A stretch of 64,000 bases of DNA, taken from assembly GCF_004011695.2 (NCBI RefSeq), contig NC_082408.1, positions 357,501-421,500 on the forward strand. The letters run 5' to 3'. This document shows, one piece after another, positions 43,862-55,297 of the stretch. This DNA comes from Ascochyta rabiei. Its lineage: Eukaryota > Ascomycota > Dothideomycetes > Pleosporales > Didymellaceae. Under the pieces are notes generated by a model that saw only the letters and a list, made by a program, of their open reading frames with translations, was not told the origin of the DNA and searched no databases. Numbering within the stretch: the stretch's first letter is position 1; each line of letters begins with the position of its first letter. The translations under genes were made by a program, and so were the position numbers.

Positions 43862-45508
43862 ATGAAGGCTCGGTCGATTTTTTGTCTTGGAATTGTTACT
43901 GGCACTGGTTTCGCTCAAGATGTTTTCGAACCCTCCGACTTCAATGTTACCGACGCCCTCATTGCCAATGGTGTCGACGTGTCAGCCCTACCAGAACTGG
44001 CTAACTTGACCGAGAAACGGTCGCTTTCCAATCCTTGCGCCGTAGCTGTAGGTCACACATATGCTCATCTTCTTTGCTCAAACTCACGTCAAGCGTAGTG
44101 CAACTCACTCAAGCTTATCTTCGGAAGCAAGATCCTTACGAGCGGATCGGCCGATTACGATGCTTTCACAAGCGCATACTGGTCAACACAGACGGCCTCG
44201 GTAGAACCCTACTGTGTATTCAAGCCTGATAAAGCGCTTGATGTATCAACAGTTGTCCTACTCTCTCGCCTCACACAGTGCCCTTTCGCAATAAAGGGTG
44301 GTGGCCACACCGGCTTTCCTGGCGCATCAAGCATAGAAGGCGGCATCACTGTTTCTCTGGAGAACATGAACGAGATCACGCTTTCCAGTGACAAGAAGAC
44401 CGCCGCAATTGGACCGGGAAATCGTTGGGGTGCAGTGTACACGAAGCTTGCAGAACAAGGCCTCACAGTCATTGGCGGTCGAGCCTCGGACGTCGGACTT
44501 GGCCTTGTTCTTGGAGGTGGAGTATCTCACCATTCCAACATATACGGATTTGCCTGTGACAATGTTGCATTCTTCGAGGTAGTCACCGCCTCGGGCATAA
44601 TTCTGACTGTTACGCCCACGCAGTTCCCTGACCTGTACTGGGCTCTCCGTGGTGGAGGCAACAACTTCGGGGTGGTCACAAAATTCAATCTTGAGACCGT
44701 CCCTCAAGGTCTGATGTGGGGTGGTACCCGCATTCATCTTCAGCCCGATTATCCAAAGTTAATCGACGCTTTCGCAACAATGGTTGAGAGTGCACCTTCA
44801 GACCCTAAAGCGGTACAGATCCTCTCCTTTGCGGTCACAGCGGGCTCCCCCGCTGCGCAAATTCAGCTTGAATATCTTCAGCCTGTGGATGAATCCAATC
44901 CTCCGACTATTCTTAAGCAGTACCTGTCTATTCCTCCGGTTATGGCCAGCACACTGAACCGCACCCTAACATCGGACACTGACATGCTCAGTGCGCAAAT
45001 GCCTGCGGGTCACCGTTACTCCTTCTGGGCCGGCACTTTCAAGCTTGACCGCGATTTCATGACCTGGATGCAGGAGCGGCACCAGAAAGACGTGGGCTCC
45101 CTTCCGGATCAAGGCTCTCTGACATTCCAGGCTTTCACTGTTCCCGCGCTCTCCCAAATGAGCAAAAAGGGGGGAAATGCCCTCGGTCTGGATCCTGCTG
45201 ACGGACCTCTGTTCCATGTCCTTCTCTACATGGTCTGGGATGACAAGACCAAAGACGAAGCGCTCAACAAGGCTGCAGGTGATTTCATGAGTGCTGCAAA
45301 ACAGGAGGCAAAGAACAGGGGATTATACCACAGGTACATCTACATGAACTATGCAGGGCCTTATCAGAACGTCGTTCCAGGCTACGGAGAAGAGAGTCTG
45401 TCAAGGCTCCAGAAGGTCGCAAAGAAGTACGATCCAGCTGCCGTGTTCCAGAAACTACAGCCTGGTGGATACAAGCTAGAAGGAGCACCGTACGGAGAGG
45501 TTGTGTAG
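43862..45508 (+). CDS. Secreted FAD-linked oxidoreductase (BBE-like)
   Basis: Two exons, 43862-44047 and 44099-45508, with a 51-bp intron; 531 residues. A signal peptide is likely (MKARSIFCLGIVTGTGFAQ). The FAD-binding PCMH domain shows KGGGHTGFPGASSIEGG with the His normally bonded to FAD, the GLGLVLGGGVSHHSNIYGFACDNV stretch and ALRGGGNNFGVVTKF. In bicovalent members a Cys lies just before the second His-rich stretch; here that position in LGGGVSHHS has no Cys, so attachment is probably single. The C terminus has the BBE-type YMNYAGPYQ and YDPAAVFQKLQPGGYKL. Substrate is unknown; relatives oxidise sugars, alkaloids or secondary metabolites. An alternative donor at 44042 would remove two residues. 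The gene borders an AT-rich decayed island. Confidence 0.9.
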
Positions 45509-45726
45509 CACTTGTTAGCAAAATTTCGTAGTAGCAGGGTGAAAACTTCCACGTGTAAGAATAAGAGTGAACGAGCTTAAGTAGCTCTTTGGTATAATTA
45601 AAAGTTTGAAGTATGTTCAAGAAGGGTTTGAAGCGCAACTTACTACCTACAAAGATAATGATTTTACACTTTATACTACAGTAATAATTTTAATTATTTC
45701 TGTCTAGCGTAATGGATTTGTTAACA

Positions 45727-45963
45727 TACTATGGTATCCGGCGAAAGTAGAGTCCCATGGTCAGTGCAATAGGGGGGAAGAGTACCAGGCTTGGCAAGTT
45801 CCACTTCCGAGGTTTTGTTGGTCTCACACCAATTAGCAAGCGCTTCCTCTCTTTGTTATATGCTTAAGCATCCGTGCACGCTTGTTATAAACACCGATGG
45901 GCATTTCTGCACAACAGCCACCGCACTGGCCATGGGACTCTACTTTCGCCGGATACCATAGTA
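45727..45963. mobile_element. MITE-like element with 41-bp inverted repeats
   Basis: The left arm 45727-45767 and right arm 45923-45963 are inverted copies over 41 bp with one mismatch (T/C near the inner end). The outer ends read TACTATGGTATCCGG and its complement, so a TA flanks each side, as in Tc1/mariner-type target duplication. The flanks are AACA on both sides (AACATA left, TAAACATA right). The 155-bp interior has no open frame of note. Size, palindromic ends and TA flanks fit a non-autonomous Tc1/mariner or pogo-like element. Confidence 0.75.
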
Positions 45964-46469
45964 AACATATTCTGGTCTTAAACCCAATACTCTCTTTTCG
46001 CTTATAAAGACTCTTATACAATCTTTTCCTGTTTAGATAACTATCATCTGTTTCAGTTAGCTAATTTTTTTACCAAACAAGTCTAGTATTGTTTACCTTC
46101 CTTAACAGTGCAATAGGTAACTGGGATACTATATAGCTAAGCTTTGCCGGGTATGTCTCAGCAATGAATTCTTCGTTAAAGTCGTGAGATCGCAATCCAG
46201 CGATCAAAATCGCGGGGTGAGCGTTCTTCACGAGCGCCTTACTCGAGGAGTGCAATATCTCGACAACATACAAGCTTCTCGAGCCGCAATGCTGATCAGC
46301 ATGTCTTCGTATCGAGGCGAATGGTTGCTTGCTAATGAAATGACAAGCTTTGTGGGTCCGGCATCGGCATTTTTGCGCGTACCCCACAAGCGTATCTACA
46401 GCAATCGGACCTTCCCCACTTTGCTTCCTAACGTACTACGAAGAAGCTCGTTTTCATAAGTCGATCATT

Positions 46470-46800
46470 CGCGTGGAACATTAAAAAATCAGCAAATCCT
46501 TACTAAATTATACCCTATAAATAGTAGAATAACAACAGTATAACATAGTTATATCTTATAAGACCTAGCTATCTTATAGAGGAAAACTTCTTTAAAAAAG
46601 TTATATAGGAATATTCTTTTGCTTTATAGTAAGTAAGTAGTAAAAGAAATCTTCTACTTCCTCTTTAATAGTAGCTTTTTACACGTACTATATTAGCAGC
46701 AAAATAGACACAATTCTTATAAAAAATAGATAAACATATAAGACCTTACTTAGACTATAAAATAGTATTAATTCTATAATTTAATCTAGGTTATGTAGCT
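46470..46800. repeat. AT-rich, TpA-rich decayed block (RIP-like)
   Basis: In the line 46501-46560 only 12 of 60 bases are G or C, against about half in the neighbouring genes. TA, TTA and TATA steps dominate and stops occur in all frames. This is the look of sequence changed by repeat-induced point mutation in ascomycetes, but no parent repeat can be identified here. Confidence 0.6.
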
Positions 46801-47171
46801 AGGGTGTCTACGCTAAAGTAAGAGGTGTGTTTTAGTAGGTAAGGGCGCGCGATCGTCTAAAAGAAACGAGCTCCTTCGTAGTAGCTCCCGGACACGACAA
46901 ATCGCCGACCCACAAAACATCAAATGCACTTGCCGACGATGTAGAATTTGGTCCCGCAAAGCCCCCGCATGTAAATTAACATGGTCCAGGACTAGGCGAA
47001 CAGTGCTGATGACGTCGCGGCGGGTCGCTTGCCGGTAGCCGGCTCGTCACGAGGTAGAAAGTCCGTAAGAGTGACCGGCAAGCACTGAGTCTCTGAGATT
47101 TAAAGAGACGGAATCGAAGCTGGGTCGCCTCTGGTTAGGGAATTCTGATCACAAGTGTGATTGAAGCCATC

Positions 47172-48260
47172 ATGTCGAACATCATATCTGTAGACTTGCT
47201 GTCTTATGCGGTAAACCCAACCTACATCAACACGCTTGTCACGACAAATGTGTCCAACCCGACAAAGATTGAGCTTCTTGCTTACGACCAAAGCTTCCCT
47301 TCCGTGATCGGCGAGCAGGCAACAGCTCGACAGCTGCATAACCTCGACTGGCAAGCTTTCCACGAAGCGGGTGTGTACAACAAGGACACAAACAAGGTGT
47401 ACGTGACAAGCAACTGGGCCGGCGATCTCGACAACCCAATCAACGTTACTGTGGTGGATCTGGCAAACAACTATTCGCTATCCTCAACTCGTTATTCCGA
47501 GCTCGCTGAGGCCAACGGAGGAACGAGTTACTTCCCACCCGGTACCGAAGGCAATGGTTCGTTCCCTTCTCGCATGTTGTTCTGCGATGAGGGTTCGTTC
47601 AATGACTACTCAGCCCTTGTCTCCGTCGACCCGGCCACTGGCGCATCGGAGAAGATCTTGACGTCCTTCCTCGGTCGCAATTTCTCTAGCATCAACGATG
47701 TGCGTCAGCATCCTGAGACCGGAGATCTCTGGTTTACGGACGCCGACTATGGCTATTTCCAGCACTTCAGACCAGTACCTACGATTCCAACACAGCTGTA
47801 CCGCTTCTCTCCCAAGACAGGAGAAATTGCCGTTGTGGCAGATGGCTTCATGCAGCCCAATGGGCTGGAGTTTTCCCCGGATCTCAAGACGCTGTACGTC
47901 AGCGATACAGGCGCTGGAGGCTTTGATAGAAACATGACTCGCCCTGCGTCTCTGTATGCATTTGATATCGTTAACAAGAGAACGCTCACGGGTCGTCGAA
48001 CGTTTGCATATGCCGACAGTGGATTTCCAGATGGTGTACATTGCGACCTGGAAGGCAATGTCTGGGCTGGGTGCGGCGACGGTATACACGTCTGGAATCC
48101 CGAGGGCACATTGTTGGGCAAGATCTGGACTGGCGTTGAGACGAACAACTTCGCTTTCCTACCAGGTGCTGTTATGGTCTTTTCCAATGCCCAGCTCTGG
48201 ATTGTGGAAAACGTAGTTGCAAAAGGGAGAGAGCTCTGCCGGGATTTCGGTGCATGTTAA
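47172..48260 (+). CDS. SMP-30/gluconolactonase/LRE-like protein
   Basis: Single exon from ATG 47172, 362 residues. The six-bladed propeller signature is visible: FHEAGVYNKDTNKVYVTSNW, SINDVRQHPETGDLWFTDAD, DGFMQPNGLEFSPDLKTLYVSDTG, and FAYADSGFPDGVHCDLEGNVW, with the Asn and Asp residues that bind the metal ion. Family members are lactonases acting on sugar or aromatic lactones. In many fungal homologs a signal peptide precedes this region; here the visible start is short (MSNIISVDLLSYAV) and an upstream exon may have been missed or lost. The gene sits immediately right of the AT-rich island, so truncation is possible. No partner genes are seen except the BBE-like oxidase across the island. 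Confidence 0.85.
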   Translation: MSNIISVDLLSYAVNPTYINTLVTTNVSNPTKIELLAYDQSFPSVIGEQATARQLHNLDWQAFHEAGVYNKDTNKVYVTSNWAGDLDNPINVTVVDLANNYSLSSTRYSELAEANGGTSYFPPGTEGNGSFPSRMLFCDEGSFNDYSALVSVDPATGASEKILTSFLGRNFSSINDVRQHPETGDLWFTDADYGYFQHFRPVPTIPTQLYRFSPKTGEIAVVADGFMQPNGLEFSPDLKTLYVSDTGAGGFDRNMTRPASLYAFDIVNKRTLTGRRTFAYADSGFPDGVHCDLEGNVWAGCGDGIHVWNPEGTLLGKIWTGVETNNFAFLPGAVMVFSNAQLWIVENVVAKGRELCRDFGAC

Positions 48261-49114
48261 AGGCGGTATACATGGGACATACTGAAAGAATTTATACACA
48301 ACCTTGTTCGTAACGTACAACTTTCATAGGCGTTGTCAGTACGACTTGTTCTGCATTAAACGCCATCGATGCATCAAAGATAGTTACTTCTCGTGCTAAT
48401 CGCACTGTATTGTGACTGCAGGAGGCACAAATAGCCTGCCATGAAGGTAACGGTAAATGGCAAGTTATGTTGGCAGACAGACTTCGAGTCTGCAGCGCAA
48501 GACAGACCCGTCTTGTAACCGGTAGTTGTCAACGCCGACGCTCGTTTATCGGCAGTCTTCCGGGGTGGGGTGCTCATCCTCCGTGGAGAAGCGTAGCGAC
48601 ATAGTGATCATCAGCTCTTCAGACGATCGGCAACACGATGTTGACGACTGCAGAGCAACGTTTGTTGGCTTTGGCACGGTGACCTTGCTTGGTCCATGTT
48701 CAGTGTGGCGTGTGCATTAACTTTACTGCATGCGCTAAGAAAGCGACCCACCCCGCCTTCGATTTCAGGGTCTAGCCAGCAGGCACGATGTGAAAATGCC
48801 TGTGGCCCATGCAAAAGTACATGTTCACTCATACCTCGCCACTGCCCAATACACTCCAAGCAACACTAGACATATCATGGCCTCGTTCCTTCCATCACTT
48901 CTTTCCGACTCTGGTATACGTGACGTTCGCAATTGATCGCAGATTCTCCATGCAGTGAGCATTGTTTGCATCACCTCTGCAAAGCGTGTTCCGGTGCAAA
49001 GGCTTTGCATGTTCGCCATCGCTACGCATTATTGATCATCCAGCGATATAGCTGAACATCCAGCTCTTCACTGACGTCGAAGCGTTGTCGCCTTTCAGCT
49101 ATCCGCCACCCACG
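48261..49114. other. Intergenic region
   Basis: Contains the 3' end of the SMP-30-like gene and the promoter of the SET-domain gene. No gene recognised. Confidence 0.4.
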
Positions 49115-50296
49115 ATGTACCGCTCCGATGAGCCCACCTCGACTACAGCATCGTCGGCATGTAGCATTTCCCGGTCCTCTTCGGTCTCCTCCGCACCGCT
49201 TGTCGAGATCCCAAGCCCCCACCCCACTGGTGCTCCCACTACGCCCCTCTTTGAGATCCGCAATACACCGACTGCAGGCCGCGCCGTCTTCGCGACTCAA
49301 AGCATACCACGGGGCGGTCTCGTTTGGCGATCAGACGACCTGACACTCTCCGTTCTGCTGCGCGAGTACAGACGTGAAGTGTGTGGACAATGCTTCGAGT
49401 ATGAAGATGGCCGGGATCTGAGTGTACGAGACCAGATAGTGGGATTTGCCTTCTGCTCGAAAGAGTGTCAGGAGATGTGGAGGCAATGGAACGAGGAAGC
49501 TGGGGTGCAGGCTTGGACCGCTGTGGAGAAGCTCGTCAAGAGTAGAGCGAAGGAGGACAACGAGATGGTGGATGCTGATCTGCCACGGCCGACAAGCGAA
49601 GAGATCAAGAAGGCGTGGGACAGTGTTGCTACTCAGGCAGCACTGATACGCACGGCAAGAGAGGCTGAGCAGGCCAGATCTGCACAACTTGCGGACCACG
49701 GCACCGAAGGTAACGAGCCGCTGCCCATCACGAAACAGCACCGACGAGCCGTGCAGAAAGCGCTCCAACAACGCATCTCCCCAGACGTCATGAGTTTCTG
49801 CGTCAGCGGCATCGTCTGGCGCTACAACAGTCCACAGGCCTGGGAGAACATGCTCGCTCTCGCCGACGACGTAACACCCTACCACAGCACCGACGACCTC
49901 CAAGCCTTTGTGCGCTCTTACCTCCACCTCCTTGCCATCCTACCCGCACCCCTCCTACCGCTCGTCACGCCGGAAACAATCTTCCTCTTCTCCTCGCGTG
50001 ACTCGCATAACTCGTTCGGCATCCGCTCGCTCGAGGACGACGGATCCGAGTTCTTCGGCTACGGATGCTGGCCGGCGGCAAGCTACTTTAACCACTCGTG
50101 CGCCCCCAACGTGGACAAGAACAGGCAAGGCCGGGTGTGGCTCTTCAGCGCTGCAACGGATATTCAGAAGGGTGACGAGCTGAACATTACGTATCTAAGT
50201 GGAGAGGAAAGAAAGCTGAGTAGAGCAAGTAGGATGATGAGGTTGAAGAGAAACTGGGGGTTTGATTGTAGATGTGTGAGGTGTGAGGCGGTGTGA
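49115..50296 (+). CDS. SET-domain protein (SMYD/Set5-6 like)
   Basis: Single exon, 393 residues from ATG 49115; the frame is open 30 bp further but only by a TTG. The N-terminal SET segment (PLFEIRNTPTAGRAVFATQS) is separated from the core by a Cys cluster CGQCFEYEDG...FAFCSKECQEMW that resembles half of a MYND zinc finger. The SET core has SYFNHSCAPNVDKN and GDELNITYL, with the NHSC and ITY residues that bind S-adenosylmethionine, and a post-SET FDCRCVRC. This split arrangement is typical of SMYD and yeast Set5/Set6 proteins. Substrate is unknown; the missing part of the MYND finger suggests a divergent, Set6-like member. No signal peptide. Confidence 0.86.
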   Translation: MYRSDEPTSTTASSACSISRSSSVSSAPLVEIPSPHPTGAPTTPLFEIRNTPTAGRAVFATQSIPRGGLVWRSDDLTLSVLLREYRREVCGQCFEYEDGRDLSVRDQIVGFAFCSKECQEMWRQWNEEAGVQAWTAVEKLVKSRAKEDNEMVDADLPRPTSEEIKKAWDSVATQAALIRTAREAEQARSAQLADHGTEGNEPLPITKQHRRAVQKALQQRISPDVMSFCVSGIVWRYNSPQAWENMLALADDVTPYHSTDDLQAFVRSYLHLLAILPAPLLPLVTPETIFLFSSRDSHNSFGIRSLEDDGSEFFGYGCWPAASYFNHSCAPNVDKNRQGRVWLFSAATDIQKGDELNITYLSGEERKLSRASRMMRLKRNWGFDCRCVRCEAV

Positions 50297-50524
50297 TGAA
50301 TTGCATCGGACCCTGAAGTCACCTTGCTTCCACGCCTTGCTCCCCGCATTAGTTTGCTCGAGCTTCGACCTTTGATGGCAGAAAAGACTCCATGTTCATC
50401 GAAACAGGCGCGACAATCTTGAGTGAAAAGGCGGTCGAATTTGAGTATCATATAACGAAACTGCTGAAGGCATACTGCACCTCACGCGTCTGCTAAACAC
50501 AACACCTATGCATTGTTAACAGGA

Positions 50525-51809
50525 TCAGATCGTAGTCACATGATGCGCCTTTGCATCCTCATCGACATCGACATCATCATCCCACTCATCTCTCCTTACC
50601 CCGCTCTGATGCGCAGCCGCCTCGCTCGAACCCGTAGCCGCGGCAGGGGACGCATCATCGTCACTCTCATCGTCCTCGAATGCAGCAGGATCAGCCAGCG
50701 GTTGTGTCTCGGAGTCCCGATCTACGCCTCCGTTGCGCTTTGGCGCATCCAGGACGCCCTCATCTGCAGAGACGCTGATTCCCCGCCTACCCCATTTGTT
50801 GGTGGGTTGTTCGTTCCTTGCCTGCTGCCCAGACTCCTCGTCGTGGTCAAAGTTGTCTGCGCTCTTCCTACCCATGCCTGCCAACCTGCCTACGAGCCAT
50901 CCCCTCCCCAGATCTTCAGAATCAACGACACCACCTTGTCTCAACTTGACGCGTTGGCGTGTCCAGTACACCCACGCGAAGTCGATCATGAACGCAGTTT
51001 GAATTGTGCCCCAGACCCAGCTTGTGGGGTCGCGATATCCAGATTCGTTGGCGCCACGGACGATCCAGTTTAGAATGTACAGGAAGCGGTAGGTACCGAG
51101 AGTGACGAGGTAGAAGGAATCGATGACGGTGGGGACCGTGGTTTGGCGGAGCAGGAGCAGCTGCGGGATGATGCAGACGGACTCGAGGATCTCAGAGAAG
51201 ACCCAGAGGAGCTGGATGGAGTTAGTGAGGGATGATGCGAGGCGAAGGCCATGGCGGGGGGAGGGATAAGGTACCTTCATGAAGGTGTTGCGGCCGATGA
51301 CATAGTTGGAGAAGATGAGGTACCATACGGGGGCGACGACGAGAGCGCCAAGCAGGCAGTACATGCCCAGCTTCCAGGCCTTCTCGCGCTCACGTGTGCG
51401 GGCGTAGACGCTCGTCATCAGGAAGATGATGTAGAAGGACGAGAGGGTGTAGAAGATCTGGGAGGCGTCAGCGAGTGCGTCAAGGATGCAGCCGTGCCGG
51501 TGGGGGTAGCGAGTGTAGAGATGCTACCTTGAGAGTAAAGTTCCACGTGTGCTCGGCATCCTTGGTGGCACTCGAGGTGAAGATGTCGAGATAGCGGGTG
51601 CAGAAGACGAGGGCATAGAGGGCCTGTGTGATGAGCGACACACCTGTTGCACGTCTAGTCAGCAACGTCCTCACGGTGCCTCACGCAGCCCAGGACGACG
51701 CCGACAACTCACCCTCAGAACTGCTGTTGGCGTGTATGGCCCATATCAGGATGAGCTTGGACGACGTGTGCGAGACATCGCCGAGGATGTGGAAGAGGTT
51801 GAACTTCAT
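50525..51809 (-). CDS. ERD2/KDEL-receptor-family protein with acidic C-terminal extension
   Basis: Four exons: 51713-51809, 51528-51643, 51275-51457 and 50525-51211; introns 69, 70 and 63 bp; 360 residues. The membrane part (about 1-220) has the family pattern: FNLFHILGDVSHTSSKLILI, GVSLITQALYALVFCTRYLDIF, IFYTLSSFYIIFLM, then LLWVFSEILESVCIIPQLLLL and YRFLYILNWIVR. Erd2 proteins return HDEL or KDEL-tagged chaperones from Golgi to ER. Canonical members are about 215 residues; here about 140 extra residues are acidic and end DDDVDVDEDAKAHHVTTI. Fungal relatives with such a tail exist, so this may be an Erd2 paralog rather than the main receptor. The 63-bp intron is in frame; removing it restores the spacing NTFMK-LLWVFSE. 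Confidence 0.88.
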
Positions 51810-52687
51810 GGCGCGAGCGGGATGCGCCGGCCACGCTGTGCGAGTGCGAGGCCTGTCTCGATGGGGGAGGGAGGCAGGGCAGTCGTGGGCCGCGGTAGGG
51901 GTGCCGGTCTCGAGCACCAGCGTACGAGTGACGAGCGTGGCTTGTTTCGGCGTTTAGGGGTGATGCAAGGGATGCTCCTGCGTGGAGGGGGAGCTGTGGG
52001 TGAAGGGGGAGCTGCAAGTACGAGTGCGAGTGTGCTTGTGCTTGTTCTTGTGCTTGTGCTGTGCTTGTGCTTGTGCTTGTGCTTGTGCTATTGATAGCGC
52101 CGGGCATGCGTCTGATGGTTGGAGCGTTCACGTCCTCACGCTTGTGGTTGCGTGGAGCTCATCCGCCTTGGCAGCCCTGCATGACGCTTGCCTGTTGGCC
52201 TGGGGTCAACGTCTGCCTCTGCAGGACAGGCCTGACGGCTGCCTGCAACACCAACACCACCAGCGTCACCACCCTCACCCCCATCTTGGCCTCACCCGCC
52301 TCCCATCCCGTGCCTGCTGATCCATCTGAAATCTGGAATCTCGTTCATTCATAGACGTTGCGGTCCTGGTCGTGCTTTGCGCTAGAACAGAGTGTACAAA
52401 ATGCCCGCAACTACCTACAGCGGCATATGCAAGCGAGGGTATAGAACAGAACAGCGAGCGGTAACAGGTCAATGCGCCAACAGGCCAATGCGCCAGCCCT
52501 GTTCCTAACAAAGTGAAGAAGAAGCCTTTCTCTTCAGGATCGAAACAAAAATGCACTGTAAGGCATAGAAAGCAGACATGGAAAGGTGCGCAGAAGCGTC
52601 ACGTGAGTCCACTGTGTCCCCCACCCACAAACGCCGCCACGCCACCCTGGATCCTGTGTTCACGTGTTCGTGTTGCCAGCCACATTG
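51810..52687. promoter_or_regulatory. ERD2-like promoter and intergenic region
   Basis: Holds the 5' region of the ERD2-like gene, including the CTTGTG repeat at 52029-52089, and the 3' region of the Myb-like gene. No other gene seen. Confidence 0.45.
52029..52089. repeat. Hexanucleotide repeat (TGCTTG)n
   Basis: About ten imperfect copies, 220-280 bp upstream of the ERD2-like start codon. Confidence 0.85.
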
Positions 52688-54056
52688 TCAAGAATGCATG
52701 TACGGAAGGAACGAAGTCGCAGGCTCCGAAGGGCTCATTGAGTACGGCGTGAACGTGTGTTGGGGGTGCTGGTCGTACTGCGGCACAGGTGTAGGCATTG
52801 CATCGCTCTCTGCCCACTTGCGCGCGCACTGGCGAGCTGTCCACTTCTCTTGAGCGCCAAACTCGAGCATCTACATGCCGTCAGATCAGAACCTAGAACT
52901 CGCATGTGGTTGTGGTCGTGGTCGAGACTTACCTTTTCAGAAACAATGTCGAACTTGTTATGCGCCCAGTACTCGTGTGCCATGCGAAGCGCTCTGACGT
53001 CCACATCACTCCAAACTCGCATCCGCTCTCGAAGCCGCTTCAGTCGCATCTGGAGGGCCGGTATTTGGTACTGTTTGCCCAAATCCTGTTGAAACCGCGC
53101 TGCTATCTCCTTCCACGGCATGGATTCTTCCTCCTTGAGCTTTAGCAGCAATTTGTCCTCTTCAGTAAGCTCGAGCTGAGTAGAGGTGGTCGACTCTGAC
53201 CGTCGCCTCCTCTTTGACAGTTCCACAATTTCGTCATCATCCCTTGATCTTTTCGCAGCCATCGACCTTGGGGTATCGATGGGCTGTGGCGCAATAGGAG
53301 TAAAAACACGGCGCGGTTGCGGCGCATTCAGAAGGAGCTCTGCAGTCGTCTCCCCGGTACGAGGACCCCGTATGTGCTGGGCAAAGTTGGCGTAGTACGA
53401 GTTGGTCTGTAACGTTGGCGTGTGTATCCCCAACGAATCAACAGCCCATGATGACATGCCTGGAACGGATTGTAACACGGAGAAGCTGCCATGGGAAGAC
53501 TCTTGATCATGCGATTCAACTTTGAGACGTGTCGGTGATTGCTGTGATGTTGCCTCTGAAGCTGGCGGTAGTTCAACTGATTGCTGTACAAGGCCACTAA
53601 GTGACGAGCGCTGGGGGTAGCCCCTTAATGGAGATATTTTCCTTACTGATGTCTCGGTGTGTGTTACTGACGATGGTACCTGTGCTGCTTGCGAAAATGC
53701 AGGCGTGGGTGAAGACAGAGCCACTGAGGAGCGAGGAGCGAGGTAATGCTCATAGGTGTACTACGCAAGCATTAAGTCAGCCATCTATCCAACACTGATT
53801 CATGTACGAGACCAACCTGATAGTCTGAGTTTGTGACAGCGGAATCGTACCAGCCCGTTGCCGGTAGGTTATCGATGTGATGCGAAGATATGGGACTCTC
53901 TTGTGTGCGCCTGTAATTATGGGTCGGTCGGGGCGACTTCATCGCGGGTGATGAGCCTAGCGGACAAGCTTGAGTACTATAGGAACTGGGCCATGTAGCA
54001 GACCTATCCGGAAAGAGGTGCGGTGGGGGCACGGAGTCCTCAACCTTGAGCGACAT
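52688..54056 (-). CDS. Myb/SANT-like DNA-binding protein
   Basis: Three exons: 53817-54056, 52933-53760 and 52688-52870; introns 56 and 62 bp; 416 residues. The long N-terminal part is Ser, Pro and Gln-rich and disordered. After a basic stretch (KRSRDDDEIVELSKRRRR, a likely nuclear signal) a Myb-like helix set begins at about residue 278: LTEEDKLLLKLKEEESMPWKEIAARF, then LQMRLKRLRERMRVW. The last exon adds EKWTARQCARKWAE, which looks like a second Myb/SANT-type recognition helix whose first part (VDVRALRMAHEYWAHNKFDIVSEK) is on the previous exon. This fits a small fungal Myb-type regulator. Targets unknown. Confidence 0.83.
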
Positions 54057-55297
54057 AGGGACTGGTCCGTTATGTGGGCCGTTTGTGTGATGTCACGCCT
54101 TGGATAGCCAGCACAACCAGCTGTCAACTTGCAGTCAAGGTCAAGCAAGTTGGACTGGTCTGGGCAAGGTATGGCACTGAATTGTCAAGATCTGGGGCGG
54201 TCGCAAGGTGGTCGAGGGTACAAACAAATGCGCCGCAGCCGTCTTTAACAAGTGATTGATGGATCTAGTGCGGCACCTCTATCAGGCTTCTCGAAGGATG
54301 CTGCTGCGCACTGACATGAGCGTTTAGCGCCAGGCCCTTCACCTCGCCCTCGGAGCGGCTTCCTCGTGGTTTAGCGCGATGCAACCCGCTTCGTCTGCCA
54401 CTCGTCGAGCCGTGAGTGACCAGCCATATCTTACCTACTCCCAGCCTGTCAATGGTCGTACCCGGCTCAGTGTCAGGGCTTGAACGGTCCGCCGGGTCGT
54501 GTCTACGACGATCTCACCGTTGATGACCTTGTGATTTTTTCTTTCGCATGGCGTATTGTTTGGCGGTCAAGGACACTCTCAGCTAGGGCAACAAAAGCCG
54601 GAGAACATCCGATCGTCCCGCATCTCTCGTAGTCGAACACTTTGAGCAGGACAATCTCTCTTCGATGCAGCGTGATATTGATAGCCCGGTCTGCGCTGGC
54701 GGGCGCCGCAAGGCCCCATGGTCAGCTAGGTTTAGCATCCTTCGCGCAAGCTGAATTTCGCAGGCCGTGTGTTCTCATTTGGTGGAGGAACTGAAGCGCG
54801 CCGCATAACTGCAGCAAAATGCCCAGAGCTAGTAGTGGCAAGGGGCGCATAGGCGCTTAATTGCATAAATGCGGCAGCGGACATTGGCTGCTAAATATCG
54901 CAATGGGGATGAATGACCACTAATCTACTCGATTCGAGGGCGCATGCAGCAGCCGATTACACGTGCTGCATAGCTTACCGCAAACCTGGGCCGTGCCCGT
55001 TCTCCGCGCTGGTATGGGTCGTCCCTCGTCTTTTGAAAGCAGCTAAACCGATCTGTTGCCAAGGTACGATGTGTGAAAGGGCGGATGGATGGTTCTTCGA
55101 GGTGGTCTGATTCGGCGCAGCTGTCAACAGTAATGTGCTTTATTCAATCCTCTTTTGTCCCAAACCTGATGCAGTTGGACAGACCGCGGCAATAATGTTA
55201 CATTCGCATACGGAAGTAACAGGTACCTAACTCGCTTGTAACGCTCTGGAACTGATAGCTTAAAGTGAAGACTGTGCCGAACGCAGGTTTGCATAGA
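54057..55297. other. Gene-poor stretch
   Basis: About 1.24 kb, containing the promoter of the Myb-like gene and the 3' region of the Zn2Cys6 gene. No recognisable gene. Confidence 0.4.

Larger units (their letters stand above)
45509..47171. other. Repeat-rich intergenic island
   Basis: No intact gene. It contains an AT-rich segment just after the oxidoreductase (45590-45725), a MITE-like element (45727-45963), a mixed part (45964-46460), a strongly AT-rich block (about 46470-46800) and a GC-richer end (46840-47100) leading into the next gene. Confidence 0.65.

Noticed and set aside
46070..46387. Minus-strand 105-codon frame in the repeat island, considered as a transposase relic
   Set aside because: No transposase motif (DDE/D triad or helix-turn-helix) could be recognised.
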